This document shows positions 1 through 9,282 of a DNA stretch of 64,000 nucleotides, piece by piece. Every line of letters begins with the position of its first letter. Position 1 is the stretch's first letter. This DNA comes from Bacteroidota bacterium (GTDB lineage Bacteria; Bacteroidota; Bacteroidia; AKYH767-A; 2013-40CM-41-45): NCBI GenBank assembly GCA_016713765.1, contig JADJON010000001.1, positions 930,001 to 994,000 of the forward strand, given 5' to 3'. Made by a program: the position numbers and the translations under genes. Under the pieces are notes generated by a model. That model saw only the letters and a program-made list of their open reading frames with translations, made no database searches and was not told the origin of the DNA.

Positions 1-1194
1 GGTGGCTTCTGTTGCCACCAGCCGGGCAGCATCACCGATCCGATAGGGAATCTTGAAGCTGAAAGTGGTCCCTTTCCCCAATTCGCTCCTGACGTAAATG
101 CTGCCGCCCTGTAGCTCGATGAGTTGCTTGGAAATGGTAAGCCCCAGGCCGGTGCCACCGAATTTGCGGGCGGTATCGTGACCGGCTTGTGAGAAGCTTT
201 CGAAGATCTTGTTGATTTGTTCTTCCGAAATGCCGATGCCGGAATCGGAAACCGAAAACTCCAGGATCGACTCGTCGGCCTGCCGGCTGAGTTGCTTGAC
301 TTGTATGCGGACGGAGCCTTTTTCCGTGAACTTGATCGCGTTGCCGGCCAGGTTGATCAGGATCTGGTTGAGGCGGACCGGGTCTCCCTTCAGGACGGCC
401 GGTACTTCGGGCTCGATATCCATGGTGAATTCCAAACCCTTCTCTTCCGACTTGAACAGGAGCGTATGGTAAACCGTGTCGAGGCAGTCTGCGAGGGAGA
501 AATCGATGGACTCGAAGGTCATCTTTCCGGCTTCGATCTTGGAAAGGTCGAGGATGTCGTTGATGATGACCAAGAGATTCTCCGATGATTTCCGGATGAC
601 TTGCAGGTAACGGCGTTGCTGGTCGATCAGCTCGGTTTTCAGGAGCAGGCTGGTCAGACCGATGATGGAATTCATCGGGGTCCGGATCTCGTGACTCATA
701 TTCGCCAGGAACTGCTGCTTGAATTTTTCGCTTTGTTCCGCGCGTTCTTTTTCCTGAATGGTTTGGGTAAGTTGCGAACGGGCTCTTTCGCCTTCCCGCA
801 GGCGGGTCACCTCATCGAGGGTTTTCAGGATCGTGGTCTCAAGATCCGTGAAGTCGATCGGCTTGGTGATGAAGTCGAACGATCCGCGGTTCATCGCGGT
901 ACGGATGTTTTCCAGATCGCCATAAGCGCTGACCACCACGGCCTTGCACGACCGGCTGCGCTCTTTCAGATGATTGAGGAACGTAAGGCCGTCCATGACC
1001 GGCATGTTGATGTCGGTGAGGATCATTTCGTAGCGACTGTCGCTGCCGATCTTGTCGAGCGCCTCCTGCCCATTCCCGGCGAATTCGAACAGGAACTCCC
1101 CGTTCCGGATCTTGTGCCGGAAGCGCTGACGGATCAGCAGCTCCAGGTCCGGTTCATCGTCAACAACGAGAATGCGGGAGGGTGTGGGCTCCAT
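1..1194 (-). CDS. Receiver-histidine kinase hybrid (3' end outside window)
   Basis: Response regulator fused to a histidine kinase; the reading frame is open to the left edge, so only the first 398 residues are visible. The N-terminal receiver (about 1-125) has the acidic pair D12/D13, phospho-acceptor D61 in LTDINMP and the KP motif at K111. A short coiled linker leads to a HisKA domain with H168 in NMSHEIRTP, then an HATPase domain with N box (NLAGNAIKF), G1 (DSGIGI) and G2 (GGTGLGL). No membrane segment is seen, so it is probably cytoplasmic and takes its phosphate from another kinase. It is the last visible gene of a minus-strand run whose upstream members are a receiver and a sensor kinase, which suggests a phosphorelay. 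Start ATG at 1194. Function by family is firm; its output is unknown. Confidence 0.93.
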   Translation of the reverse strand, partial: MEPTPSRILVVDDEPDLELLIRQRFRHKIRNGEFLFEFAGNGQEALDKIGSDSRYEMILTDINMPVMDGLTFLNHLKERSRSCKAVVVSAYGDLENIRTAMNRGSFDFITKPIDFTDLETTILKTLDEVTRLREGERARSQLTQTIQEKERAEQSEKFKQQFLANMSHEIRTPMNSIIGLTSLLLKTELIDQQRRYLQVIRKSSENLLVIINDILDLSKIEAGKMTFESIDFSLADCLDTVYHTLLFKSEEKGLEFTMDIEPEVPAVLKGDPVRLNQILINLAGNAIKFTEKGSVRIQVKQLSRQADESILEFSVSDSGIGISEEQINKIFESFSQAGHDTARKFGGTGLGLTISKQLIELQGGSIYVRSELGKGTTFSFKIPYRIGDAARLVATEAT

Positions 1195-1231
1195 GGTTCA
1201 GGCTAAATTTAAGAAAAACATCCGGCTTGCC

Positions 1232-1615
1232 TCAGGCCATGGCCAGGATTCGCGCTTTTAAGTCGGCAAAATCGACGGGTTTTGTCACGAAATCGTTCGC
1301 GCCGAGCTCCCGGGCCTTGTCATAATTGCTTTGATCGCCATAGGCTGTGACCATCATGACCTTCAGGGTCGGAAATTCTTTCCGGATGATCCCCAGCAAT
1401 TCCAGGCCGGTCATGCCCGGCATGTTGATGTCGCTCAGTACCAGCACCAGGTCGAACGGATCGAGCGTACGGAGATATTGCAAGGCTTGTTCCCCGCTGA
1501 AGGCGAAATGGATCCGGACCTGTTGGTCGCGGACTTCTTTCCGGAAACGTTGGGTGAAGAGGGCTTCCACATCCGGTTCGTCATCGACGACCAGCATCTT
1601 GATCATGGAATTCAT
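1232..1615 (-). CDS. Stand-alone CheY-like response regulator
   Basis: A 127-residue single receiver domain with no output domain. Visible are the acidic pair D11/D12, phospho-acceptor D62 (LSDINMPGM), the conserved T/A pair in VTAYGD and the lysine of the VTKPVDF motif. It lies 17 bp after the propeller histidine kinase and 37 bp before the receiver-kinase hybrid, all on the same strand, so it is most likely a phosphate shuttle between them. Its sequence resembles the receiver of the hybrid protein (same VVDDEPD, DINMP and KP-DF signatures), pointing to duplication. Which kinase phosphorylates it cannot be read from the sequence. Confidence 0.93.
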   Translation of the reverse strand: MNSMIKMLVVDDEPDVEALFTQRFRKEVRDQQVRIHFAFSGEQALQYLRTLDPFDLVLVLSDINMPGMTGLELLGIIRKEFPTLKVMMVTAYGDQSNYDKARELGANDFVTKPVDFADLKARILAMA

Positions 1616-1632
1616 GTGATTGGCGCGTTTAT

Positions 1633-4600
1633 TTAGGAGACAGGTAGATAGATCCTGAACTCCGTGAAAGAACCCGGTTGCGATTCCACCTGGAGATCGC
1701 CCCGGTGTCCCTTGACAATGATATCGTAGCTGATCGACAATCCCAAACCGGTTCCTTGCCCGGTCGGCTTGGTGGTGAAGAAGGGGTTGAAGATCTTATC
1801 ACGGATCTCACCCGGGATACCGGTTCCGTTGTCGCGTATACTGATCAGCAGCCGTTCGCCTTCCCGTCGCGTCGCGATCGATACCGTCGGCTTGAACTGC
1901 TTGTCGCCGGATCGCTTTCGTTCATCGACTGCGTAAAAGGCGTTGTTGACGATGTTGAGGATGACCCGGCTGATGTCCTGCGGAATGATCCGGGCGTGCG
2001 GCAGATCCGAAGCGAAATTCCGTTCAATGGTGCAGTTGAATGCAGGGTCCTTTGCACGTATGCCGTGATACGCCAGGCTGCAGTACTCCTCGACCAGCCG
2101 GTTGATGTCGGTGGATTGCTTCTCGGCAGTCGCGGCGCGGGAATGTTGTAACATGCCTTTCACGATTCCGTCGGCACGCTTACCATGAAAGACGATCTTT
2201 TCGAGATTCTGTTTAAGGTCACCGATGATCTCACCTTGTTCGCTCCTGTCCTGGACCCCGCCTAACTCGTCCAGCAATTCCATCGACAATTCGGAAAAGT
2301 TGTTGACGAAGTTCAGCGGATTCTGGATCTCGTGTGCGATGCCGGCGGTCAGTTGACCGAGCGAGGCCATTTTTTCCGATTGAACCAATTGGTCCTGGGT
2401 CGCGCGGAGGTCGTCCATGGTCTTGGTCAACTCGACGTTCTTCTCCTGCAGTTCCTGCGTGCGCTGCGTCACCTTGTCTTCGAGCATGACGTTTTGCTTC
2501 ATCAGCGCGTTTGTCCGTAAGCGGATGTAGAGGAAGATGATCAGCGTGATCGCGATGGCTGCCAGCGCCCGGAACCACCAGGTGCTATAAAACGGCGGCC
2601 GGATGGTGATGAGAATGGAAATGCCTTCGTCGTTCCAAACACCGTCGTTGTTGCATGCCTTCACCCGGAAGGTGTACGTGCCCGGGTCGATGTTCGTATA
2701 CGTGGCGTAGCGGCGGTCTCCTGCGTAGATCCAGTCCTCGTTCAGGTTCTCCATCTTGTACATGTACCGGTTTTTCTCCGGAAAGAGGAAGTTCAGCGCC
2801 GCGAATTCGAAAGTGAAGAAGTTCTGCTTGTAACTCAGGTCAAGGGTGCGGTTCGACGTGATGAGCGTATCCATCCGCGCCGGTTTCTCGAAGAGGTAAA
2901 ACCGGGTGATCACCACCGGCGGTATGAAGGAGTTGTCGTTGATACTGTCGGGATGAAAAGCGTTCAGGCCGCTGCTGCCGCCGAAGTACATCCAGCCTCC
3001 TGCTCCGGCAAAACAGGCGCCTTCGTTGAACTTGAACTGGAGACCGTCCTGTACATTGTAGGTGTGCGTACTCAGCGAACGCCCTTCCGTTTGGAATTTG
3101 AATACGCCGTTGTTGGAGCTTACCCAGAGGAATCCTTTACGGTCTTCCAGGATTCCATTGATGACATTGTTGGGCAACCCGTCCCGCTCGGTAAAGTGCG
3201 TAAAACTACTGTTGCTCTCCATCCGGTTCAGACCGCCACCATAGGTGGCTACCCAAAGGCGCCCTTTCGCATCTTCGTGCAGGTCGTTGACGAAGTCGCT
3301 GCTGATGCTGCCGGCATTGCGGATATCGAAACGGAAAGCGGTGAACGTGCCGGTGTTCCGGTCGAACTGTGCCAAGCCCCCGCCGTACGTGGCGACCCAG
3401 AATTTTCCGTCGCGCGTTTCGAGCAGGTGCATCACCACATTCCCCGGGATGGAACTTTTGTTTTTGGGATCGTTCCGGAACGTGTCGAATTTTCCCTGGC
3501 GCAAGCGCGCCAATCCGCCGCCGTGGGTGCCGATCCACAGGGTGCCGGCCCGGTCCTGATACAAGGTGCGTACATAGTTGTTGGGTAACGACCCGGGATC
3601 CGATGGCGCATTGCGGTATTGGACGATCGAACCGGAGCGCGGATCTACGGAAAGCAAGCCGTCGTTTGTCCCGACCCAAAGCGTCCCTTGGTTATCGACG
3701 AGCAACGAAAACGGGTTAGAAAAACGCAAACGCGGATCGGCAAGAAAGGGAAAGCGTTCGTCGACGAACCGGTTCTCCTTACGATCAAAGGCATGAACGC
3801 CTCCGCCGAGTACGCCCGTCCAGCAAATGCCGCGGGGATCTTCGAACACCGAGAATACGCTATTGTTGTTCGAATCGTCCGTCTGCGAAGGGCGGTGCGT
3901 AACGAACTTGGCGATGGTGCGGTTATAATAGCTGATGCCGTTCGACGTGCCAAACCAAAGCGTTCCGGCGGCGTCTTCGAAGATGCTCCAGACCTTGTTT
4001 CCGGAAACGGATTCCGCGTTCTGTACGTCGTGCCGGTAGACGCGTTGGCTGGTTCGCGCGGCGTTCATCGCCACAAGTCCGCCACCGAGTGTGCCGACCC
4101 ACAGGACACCCTGCCGGTCTTCGTGAATGGAAAAGACGCTGTTGTTGGGAAGTTCATTGTGATCCGCCGTGTAGGACCTGAATTGTCCATTCGCCGAAAG
4201 ACTGTTCAAGCCCCCGTTCACCGTTCCGATCCAGACGACACCTTGCCGGTCCTGTGCCAGTGCGACAACATCGTTTTCGCTCAACTGTCCGGGAGCTGCC
4301 AGGTAACGAATCGCCTTCTTCGAAACCGGATCCCAGGCGTTGAGTCCGCTACCGCTGGTGCCAACCCAGATCGTACCGGAACGATCAGCCATCAGGGTTG
4401 AAATCGTATTGCCCGAAAGTGTTACGGGGTTACCGGCAGTGCTGCGGTAGGTGGTGAAGTTTCCGGTAGCGGGATCCAAGGCGTTCAGTCCGTTGGCGGT
4501 GCCGATCCAGAGGATGCCCGCTTTGTCCTGGACGATTCCGGAGACAAGATTGTTGCTGAGTGATCGGGCGTTGGCGGGGTCGTTGAGGAAGCGGGTGAAC

Positions 4601-4947
4601 GAGCCATTTTGCCGGTTATACCGGTTCAAGCCGTTGTCGGTGCCGATCCAAAGATCCCCGTCCTTGTCTTCGTGGATACAGCGTACGATGTTGTTGGAGA
4701 TGGATGCGGTATCGGTCGGATCGAACTTGTAAACGTCGAAGTTGTAACCGTTGTACTTGTTGAGGCCGTCCTCCGTGCCGAACCACAGATAACCCTGGCT
4801 GTCCTGGTAGGTGACGAATACGGTCGATTGTGACAATCCTCGCTCAAGGCCGATGCGGCCGAACCGTAGTTGGGGGCTCACTGCCGGCTGAGCTGACAGG
4901 GCGAAAACGCCTGCAAGAAGTAGAAAGGTGAAGAGGAGTTTTTTCAT
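1633..4947 (-). CDS. Two-component sensor kinase with double beta-propeller and Y_Y_Y domain
   Basis: 1104 residues. A signal peptide (MKKLLFTFLLLAGVFALSAQ) is followed by 13-14 propeller repeats with the LWIGT.xGL signature, enough for two seven-bladed propellers, then a Y_Y_Y domain (about 690-790), one membrane helix (about 795-815), a coiled coil, a HisKA domain (GIAHEIQNPLNF, about 865) and an HATPase domain (DNGTGIP, GQGTGLGL). This is the sensor layout of Bacteroidota hybrid two-component systems, but there is no receiver or AraC domain at the C-terminus; the partner receivers are separate genes just downstream. In Bacteroides such propellers sense polysaccharide fragments in the periplasm; the ligand here is unknown. 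One residue appears inserted after the G2 box (SYDIIVKGHRG versus SYDIVKAHGG in the paralogue at 6994-9189). Confidence 0.95.
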   Translation of the reverse strand: MKKLLFTFLLLAGVFALSAQPAVSPQLRFGRIGLERGLSQSTVFVTYQDSQGYLWFGTEDGLNKYNGYNFDVYKFDPTDTASISNNIVRCIHEDKDGDLWIGTDNGLNRYNRQNGSFTRFLNDPANARSLSNNLVSGIVQDKAGILWIGTANGLNALDPATGNFTTYRSTAGNPVTLSGNTISTLMADRSGTIWVGTSGSGLNAWDPVSKKAIRYLAAPGQLSENDVVALAQDRQGVVWIGTVNGGLNSLSANGQFRSYTADHNELPNNSVFSIHEDRQGVLWVGTLGGGLVAMNAARTSQRVYRHDVQNAESVSGNKVWSIFEDAAGTLWFGTSNGISYYNRTIAKFVTHRPSQTDDSNNNSVFSVFEDPRGICWTGVLGGGVHAFDRKENRFVDERFPFLADPRLRFSNPFSLLVDNQGTLWVGTNDGLLSVDPRSGSIVQYRNAPSDPGSLPNNYVRTLYQDRAGTLWIGTHGGGLARLRQGKFDTFRNDPKNKSSIPGNVVMHLLETRDGKFWVATYGGGLAQFDRNTGTFTAFRFDIRNAGSISSDFVNDLHEDAKGRLWVATYGGGLNRMESNSSFTHFTERDGLPNNVINGILEDRKGFLWVSSNNGVFKFQTEGRSLSTHTYNVQDGLQFKFNEGACFAGAGGWMYFGGSSGLNAFHPDSINDNSFIPPVVITRFYLFEKPARMDTLITSNRTLDLSYKQNFFTFEFAALNFLFPEKNRYMYKMENLNEDWIYAGDRRYATYTNIDPGTYTFRVKACNNDGVWNDEGISILITIRPPFYSTWWFRALAAIAITLIIFLYIRLRTNALMKQNVMLEDKVTQRTQELQEKNVELTKTMDDLRATQDQLVQSEKMASLGQLTAGIAHEIQNPLNFVNNFSELSMELLDELGGVQDRSEQGEIIGDLKQNLEKIVFHGKRADGIVKGMLQHSRAATAEKQSTDINRLVEEYCSLAYHGIRAKDPAFNCTIERNFASDLPHARIIPQDISRVILNIVNNAFYAVDERKRSGDKQFKPTVSIATRREGERLLISIRDNGTGIPGEIRDKIFNPFFTTKPTGQGTGLGLSISYDIIVKGHRGDLQVESQPGSFTEFRIYLPVS

Positions 4948-4968
4948 AGACAGCCAGGGCTGTTAATG

Positions 4969-6231
4969 TCATTGTGTGATCTTACCACTGCCGCCGCACC
5001 GGCCGCAACTCACATTGCCCGCCGGTCGTACGACTTCGTTCACAGTATAGGTTACGAAGTTGCGAGGTCCCAGTCCGTTGCTGATATCCCGGGTGACCAT
5101 CTTGTTCTTGCGGACCTCCGACTGGTATACTTTTCCCTTTCCATGGCAAACCGGGCAGTTCATGGGTTCGGTGGACGCGTGAACGGGCGAAGGCTCTGTC
5201 GTCACAGCAGCCGGTTTCGTTTCGGGTTGCGCGTGATCGTGACCCTGGTGTTCGGGTTGTACGGTCGGTTTCGGTTCGGCTACGGGTCGGGTGATCGGCT
5301 TCCCGGTGTTCGTCGCATCGGCTACAGCGGATTGTACACCTTCCCCTACGATGGTCCCGTCGAGATAATGGTAAGTGGAAGCGCTGCCGTCGGCTTCATA
5401 ATAGGTGCCCACGCCGTGAAACTGGTTGTTCTTGTAGTCACCGTTATAGCGGTCGCCGTTTGCATAGTAGTAGGTTCCACAACCGTTGTAGGCTCCCTGA
5501 CGAAAAGTCCCAACGTATAAGTCGCCGTTCACATAAATGAACATGCCCTCTCCATCCGGTTGGTCGTTGCGGAATTCCCCTTCGTACAGGCTGCCGTCTT
5601 TCAGGATCAGGGTGCCTTTTCCCTGGAATTGCCCGTTCACGAAATCGCCGGTGTATTGGTTGCCATCTGCGTAGAAGTAACTGCCGCTGCCTTGTTGTTT
5701 ACCCTTTGAAAAGGAACCGGCATAGCGGTCGCCATTGGCATAGTACCAGGTCCCGATACCATCCATCCGGTCATTGACAAAGCCGCCTTCATAACGACTG
5801 GAGTCGGCGAACCAGAAGGTGCCCGAGCCGAACTTCGAATTGTTCATGAACCTGCCTTCATAGCGGTTTCCGCTCGGATAGGTCATGATCCCGTAACCAT
5901 CCATCTTGCCGTCGGTGAACTGGCCCGTATAGCTGGTCCCGCTCTTGAAGGTGTAGGTGCCCGAGCCGGTCATCTTGCCGCGTTGGAAATCTCCTTCGTA
6001 AACATCACCGTCGCGGAAGATCATTTTTCCTTTCCCCTCGAACTTTCCCTCCGAGAACGGTCCGGTATAAACGCTTCCGGCCGAGTTCCGGTAGGTGCCG
6101 ATGCCTTTTTCGCAGTCACCCGAGAGGCAGCCGACACGCGAAGTATTCAACAGGCTGTCTTGCTGCGCACGGCTATGGGTCGGCAGGAACAGTGAAGCCA
6201 GAATGAAAAACAGGAGGGAAAAATGCTTCAT
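4969..6231 (-). CDS. Secreted MORN-repeat protein with C-terminal DnaJ-type zinc motifs
   Basis: 420 residues from the ATG at 6231; a start seven codons upstream is possible, but the signal peptide MKHFSLLFFILASLFLPTHSRAQ begins here. About eleven MORN repeats (YEGxFxNGxxxGxG, YxGxFxxGKxxGxG) fill residues 45-285. A proline/histidine-rich linker follows, then two CxxCxGxG motifs (CPVCHGKGK and CGRCGGSGK) near the C-terminus, the kind that pair to bind zinc in DnaJ. MORN repeats usually bind lipid or act as a scaffold. It is the first gene of the signalling operon, 21 bp before the propeller kinase, so it may help signal sensing, but that is inference. Periplasmic or surface location is likely. 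Confidence 0.88.
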   Translation of the reverse strand: MKHFSLLFFILASLFLPTHSRAQQDSLLNTSRVGCLSGDCEKGIGTYRNSAGSVYTGPFSEGKFEGKGKMIFRDGDVYEGDFQRGKMTGSGTYTFKSGTSYTGQFTDGKMDGYGIMTYPSGNRYEGRFMNNSKFGSGTFWFADSSRYEGGFVNDRMDGIGTWYYANGDRYAGSFSKGKQQGSGSYFYADGNQYTGDFVNGQFQGKGTLILKDGSLYEGEFRNDQPDGEGMFIYVNGDLYVGTFRQGAYNGCGTYYYANGDRYNGDYKNNQFHGVGTYYEADGSASTYHYLDGTIVGEGVQSAVADATNTGKPITRPVAEPKPTVQPEHQGHDHAQPETKPAAVTTEPSPVHASTEPMNCPVCHGKGKVYQSEVRKNKMVTRDISNGLGPRNFVTYTVNEVVRPAGNVSCGRCGGSGKITQ

Positions 6232-6590
6232 GTCGGTAGCGGGGAGTGACAACGGCTGCGTTGTCCTATTACAATATTAGTTTACGTGATGCAATCTTCC
6301 AAGACTTTGGAAAGCCGCTCCCAGAGCGGATTTTGACATTTCATCGCAAGAATAATCTGTTAAGACGTCCCGCGCCACGGCCCTTGTACGAATGGCGGAT
6401 GCTGCGGATGAGCGGCGTCATTCGGAGGACGGGCGGCGAAGGTCCGGAACCCTGCGCCGGGCGCGACTCTCCGGAGATTTCCCCTATGAAGAATTGACAG
6501 GGATTGTGAATAACTTCTTCGCTCGTGCCGTTTCGCGTACGTGGAATGCGTGTTGATTTGTATTCATAAAACATCATCAAATCCAAAACC
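6232..6590. other. Non-coding divergent intergenic region
   Basis: About 360 bases between the MORN gene (minus) and the SWIB gene (plus). It should hold both promoters, but no clean TAnnTTTG box could be picked out. A small hairpin (CCGCT/AGCGG) lies near 6314-6330 and a GC-rich stretch at 6362-6480 looks able to fold. I cannot assign an RNA or a gene here. Confidence 0.5.
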
Positions 6591-6941
6591 ATGGCAACCA
6601 AAAAAGCCAAGAAAAAAGCTCCCGCCAAGAAGGCAAAGAAAGCCGTAGCTAAGGCTAAGCCGAAGGCAAAAGCAAAAGCTAAGACCAAGCGTAAACCGAA
6701 CGCCGCTTTCATGCGTCCGCTCGCCATCGGCGAAGCGCTCCAGCCGGTCGTAGGCAGCAAGCCGCTTCCCCGCACGGAAGTCGTTAAGAAACTTTGGGCT
6801 TACATCAAGAAGAACAAACTCCAGGATGCCAAGCAGAAGCGTAACATCAACGCTGACGAGGCCCTGAAGAAAGTATTCGGCGGTAAGAAGACCGTTTCGA
6901 TGTTCGAGATGACCAAACTCGTCTCCAAGCACCTGAAGTAA
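6591..6941 (+). CDS. SWIB/MDM2-domain protein with lysine-rich histone H1-like tail
   Basis: 116 residues. Residues 1-35 are almost entirely lysine, alanine and proline (KKAPAKKAKKAVAKAKPKAK), like the tails of histone H1 and bacterial histone-like proteins. Residues 40-116 form a SWIB domain: a proline-rich entry (PLPRTEVVKKLWAYIKKNKL), then the NINADEALKKVFG and VSMFEMTKLVSKHL segments. The SWIB fold is best known from eukaryotic chromatin remodellers and chlamydial proteins, and small bacterial versions occur in many Bacteroidota. A DNA-binding or nucleoid role is likely from the basic tail but not proven. It ends at a strong terminator and appears to be transcribed alone. Confidence 0.92.
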   Translation: MATKKAKKKAPAKKAKKAVAKAKPKAKAKAKTKRKPNAAFMRPLAIGEALQPVVGSKPLPRTEVVKKLWAYIKKNKLQDAKQKRNINADEALKKVFGGKKTVSMFEMTKLVSKHLK

Positions 6942-6960
6942 GCCGACAAGCTTCCTTTTC

Positions 6961-6995
6961 AGAAGCCGTTCCGGAAGGAGCGGCTTCTTTTTTTT
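6961..6995 (+). terminator. Rho-independent terminator after the SWIB gene
   Basis: Inverted repeat AGAAGCCG (6961-6968) / CGGCTTCT (6981-6988) followed by a run of eight Ts. The T run overlaps the stop codon of the convergent kinase gene. Confidence 0.9.
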
Positions 6996-9189
6996 ATGCG
7001 ATCGGCAGCAGGAGCGTGAAGATGGTGCCGCGCCCTTCTTCCGTTTCCACTTTCATCTCCCCGCCATGCGCTTTCACAATGTCGTAACTGATGGAGAGTC
7101 CAAGTCCTGTTCCTTGTCCCGTGGCTTTGGTGGTAAAGAACGGTTCAAAGATGCGTTCGTGAACCGTGGCGGGAATACCGGTGCCGTTGTCGCCTACCGA
7201 GAGGGCGACATATCTGGAAAGCGATACCGTAGAAACGCGGACTTCCGGATGATAGACTTCGTCGGAGGACCGTAGACGCTCCGTACGTTCTCCGACCGCG
7301 TAGAACGCGTTGCTCAACAGGTTCAGCAATACCCGCCCGATCTCCTGCGGCACGGCCGGAACTTCCGGAAGCGCGGGGTCGAGTTGTTTCTCCAGCCGAC
7401 AGTTGAAACCGGGATCCTTGGCCCGCATACCGTGATAGGCGAGGTGCAGGTACTCTTCGGCCAGCTTGTTGAGCTGCACCATCGACTTCACCGGGTCGCC
7501 GCCGCGGCTGTGCTGCAGCATGCTCTTTACAATGCCGTCGGCGCGCTTTCCGTGGTGGACGATCTTTCCGAGGTTGATCTGAAGGTCCGAGAGCAGTTCT
7601 TCCTGTTCTTCCTTGCTGCCGGCCTGACGGAGTTCCTCAAGTAATTCCGCCGAAGATTCCGCGAAGTTGTTTACGAAGTTCAACGGATTTTGGATCTCGT
7701 GCGCGATGCCGGCGGTCATCTGTCCGAGGGAAGCCATCTTCTCGCTGTGGACCAGTTGTTCCTGCGTCGCCTTGAGTTGTTGGTGGGTCTTCTTCAATTC
7801 GCTGTAAGCGCGGTCCAGCTTGAGGTGAGCCTTCTTGTTAACCCGGAAGCGATAAGCGAGGAACCCGAGAAAGGCGATGATCAACACCACCCCGGCCAGC
7901 AACAAGTTGATGAGTTGACGTTGGCGGGATTCCCGTAACGCTTTTTTGGAAAGTTCCAGTTCCTGCAAGGCCTGTTGTCGCTCCAGTTCCCGGATCTTTT
8001 CTTCGCGTTCGTTGTCGGCGACCTTGTCCTGCATCTTCTCCTGGTTCATCCGGGCCAGGGCTTCTTCCGTCTTCAGGCGCTCGAGTTCGGCTTCGGTGAG
8101 CTGCTGGTTGTAGGCCAGTTGATCCGTACTGAGGGCGCGGCCTTCCAGCGCGGTGGGACGCTCGATCAATTCCAATACCCGGGATTTCTCCGCCAGTTCA
8201 CGGGTGAACGAGTCCGGACTGAGCATGCGACTGTTCAGGAGCTGTTCAACGGAGTCTTTGAACAGGCGATAAAGGCGAGAATAGTATTGGCTGCGGCTGC
8301 TGTCCTGCGCGATCCGGCTTCCCGCATAGAGTTTGAGGTAACTGTCGCGCATCAGGCGCAGGGCAGGGAGTTTGGGATCGGCTTGCTGACTTTTCTCGAA
8401 GTAACGCAGCGCCTCCTCGTATCGGCCGGAGCGGTAGCTCAAAATACCCAGGTCGCGCAGGATCTCCGCTTTCTGAAGACGGTCGCCGCAGGTGTTGACG
8501 TGTTCAAGCGATTTCTTTAATACCGGCAACGCTTCCGCATCGCGTTCGAGGGCAAGCAGGAGCTCGCCGTAGTGCCTTGCGCGTGTGGCAAGGGCGCAAG
8601 CGGCATTGGCCGGTGTCGACAGGAAAGCTTCACGCGCAAATGGCAGTGCTTTCGCGTGTGAACCGGTTTCGTTCTCATAGGTGCGCACGATCAGCGCGTT
8701 CAGCAACGCGACGGTGGGTTGGTCGCCGAGATCGCGCGCGCGCTCCAATGCGGCCGTATAAGCAGCTCGCGCGCCCGTAACATCGCCGGTACGCTCGCGC
8801 GTCAGACCGATGCCTGTCTGCGCCAACGCTTCCCCACGCGGCATGCCGGCGGTGGAAAATGCCTTGACTGCAGTTTGAAAATGGAACACGGCCGAGTCAA
8901 CGGCGCCGGTGCGCAGAAACAAGCCTGCGTACCGAACGTGGAGCATGCCGGAGACGCGGAGATTACCGCGCCGCTCGGCCTGTTGGAGGCGATCGCGCAG
9001 GACTTTCGCGTTGTCTTCCCGAAACGATTCGTCCGTCGCCATCGAGCCTCCGGTGATGGAAGCCGTGTCCTGCAGTAAGCGCAACGGGTCCGGCATGGCG
9101 CGTTCCACCGGAGATTGCGCGAACACGATCGACTGCAACAAGGTGGCAGTAAGCAGGTAGTATAAAAAGCGCGGGAGAGAGCGGTTCAC
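6994..9189 (-). CDS. TPR-containing membrane histidine kinase
   Basis: 731 residues. A signal peptide (RFLYYLLTATLLQSIVFAQ) is followed by tetratricopeptide repeats over about residues 60-300, a coiled coil rich in E/K/R (about 330-430), one membrane helix (LINLLLAGVVLIIAFLGFLAY), a second coiled coil, HisKA (GIAHEIQNPLNFVNNF) and HATPase (DNGTGIP, GQGTGLGL). The kinase core is very close to that of the propeller kinase at 1633-4947, so the same catalytic module has been joined to two unlike sensors. No receiver gene is adjacent; it could share the receivers of the operon at 1-6231. Convergent with the SWIB gene. Confidence 0.94.
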   Translation of the reverse strand: MNRSLPRFLYYLLTATLLQSIVFAQSPVERAMPDPLRLLQDTASITGGSMATDESFREDNAKVLRDRLQQAERRGNLRVSGMLHVRYAGLFLRTGAVDSAVFHFQTAVKAFSTAGMPRGEALAQTGIGLTRERTGDVTGARAAYTAALERARDLGDQPTVALLNALIVRTYENETGSHAKALPFAREAFLSTPANAACALATRARHYGELLLALERDAEALPVLKKSLEHVNTCGDRLQKAEILRDLGILSYRSGRYEEALRYFEKSQQADPKLPALRLMRDSYLKLYAGSRIAQDSSRSQYYSRLYRLFKDSVEQLLNSRMLSPDSFTRELAEKSRVLELIERPTALEGRALSTDQLAYNQQLTEAELERLKTEEALARMNQEKMQDKVADNEREEKIRELERQQALQELELSKKALRESRQRQLINLLLAGVVLIIAFLGFLAYRFRVNKKAHLKLDRAYSELKKTHQQLKATQEQLVHSEKMASLGQMTAGIAHEIQNPLNFVNNFAESSAELLEELRQAGSKEEQEELLSDLQINLGKIVHHGKRADGIVKSMLQHSRGGDPVKSMVQLNKLAEEYLHLAYHGMRAKDPGFNCRLEKQLDPALPEVPAVPQEIGRVLLNLLSNAFYAVGERTERLRSSDEVYHPEVRVSTVSLSRYVALSVGDNGTGIPATVHERIFEPFFTTKATGQGTGLGLSISYDIVKAHGGEMKVETEEGRGTIFTLLLPIA

Positions 9190-9282
9190 GCCGGGTCGAA
9201 TGCGGGTGAACGAAAGTGCGTATTTTCTGCTCTGAAGGCAAGTGTTGTAGGATATCTACTACGATTCTTCCGTCAAATTGAG

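Noticed and set aside
209..1206. Plus-strand frames in the first 1.2 kb
   Set aside because: Antisense to the receiver-kinase hybrid, whose minus-strand translation has every catalytic motif.
6440..6480. Signal recognition particle RNA-like string (GGTCCGGAA)
   Set aside because: The rest of the conserved SRP loop (GGAAGCAGC) is missing and no long hairpin surrounds it.
6392..6556. 54-codon plus-strand frame in the gap before the SWIB gene
   Set aside because: Arginine-rich composition, no promoter box or family; could be chance.
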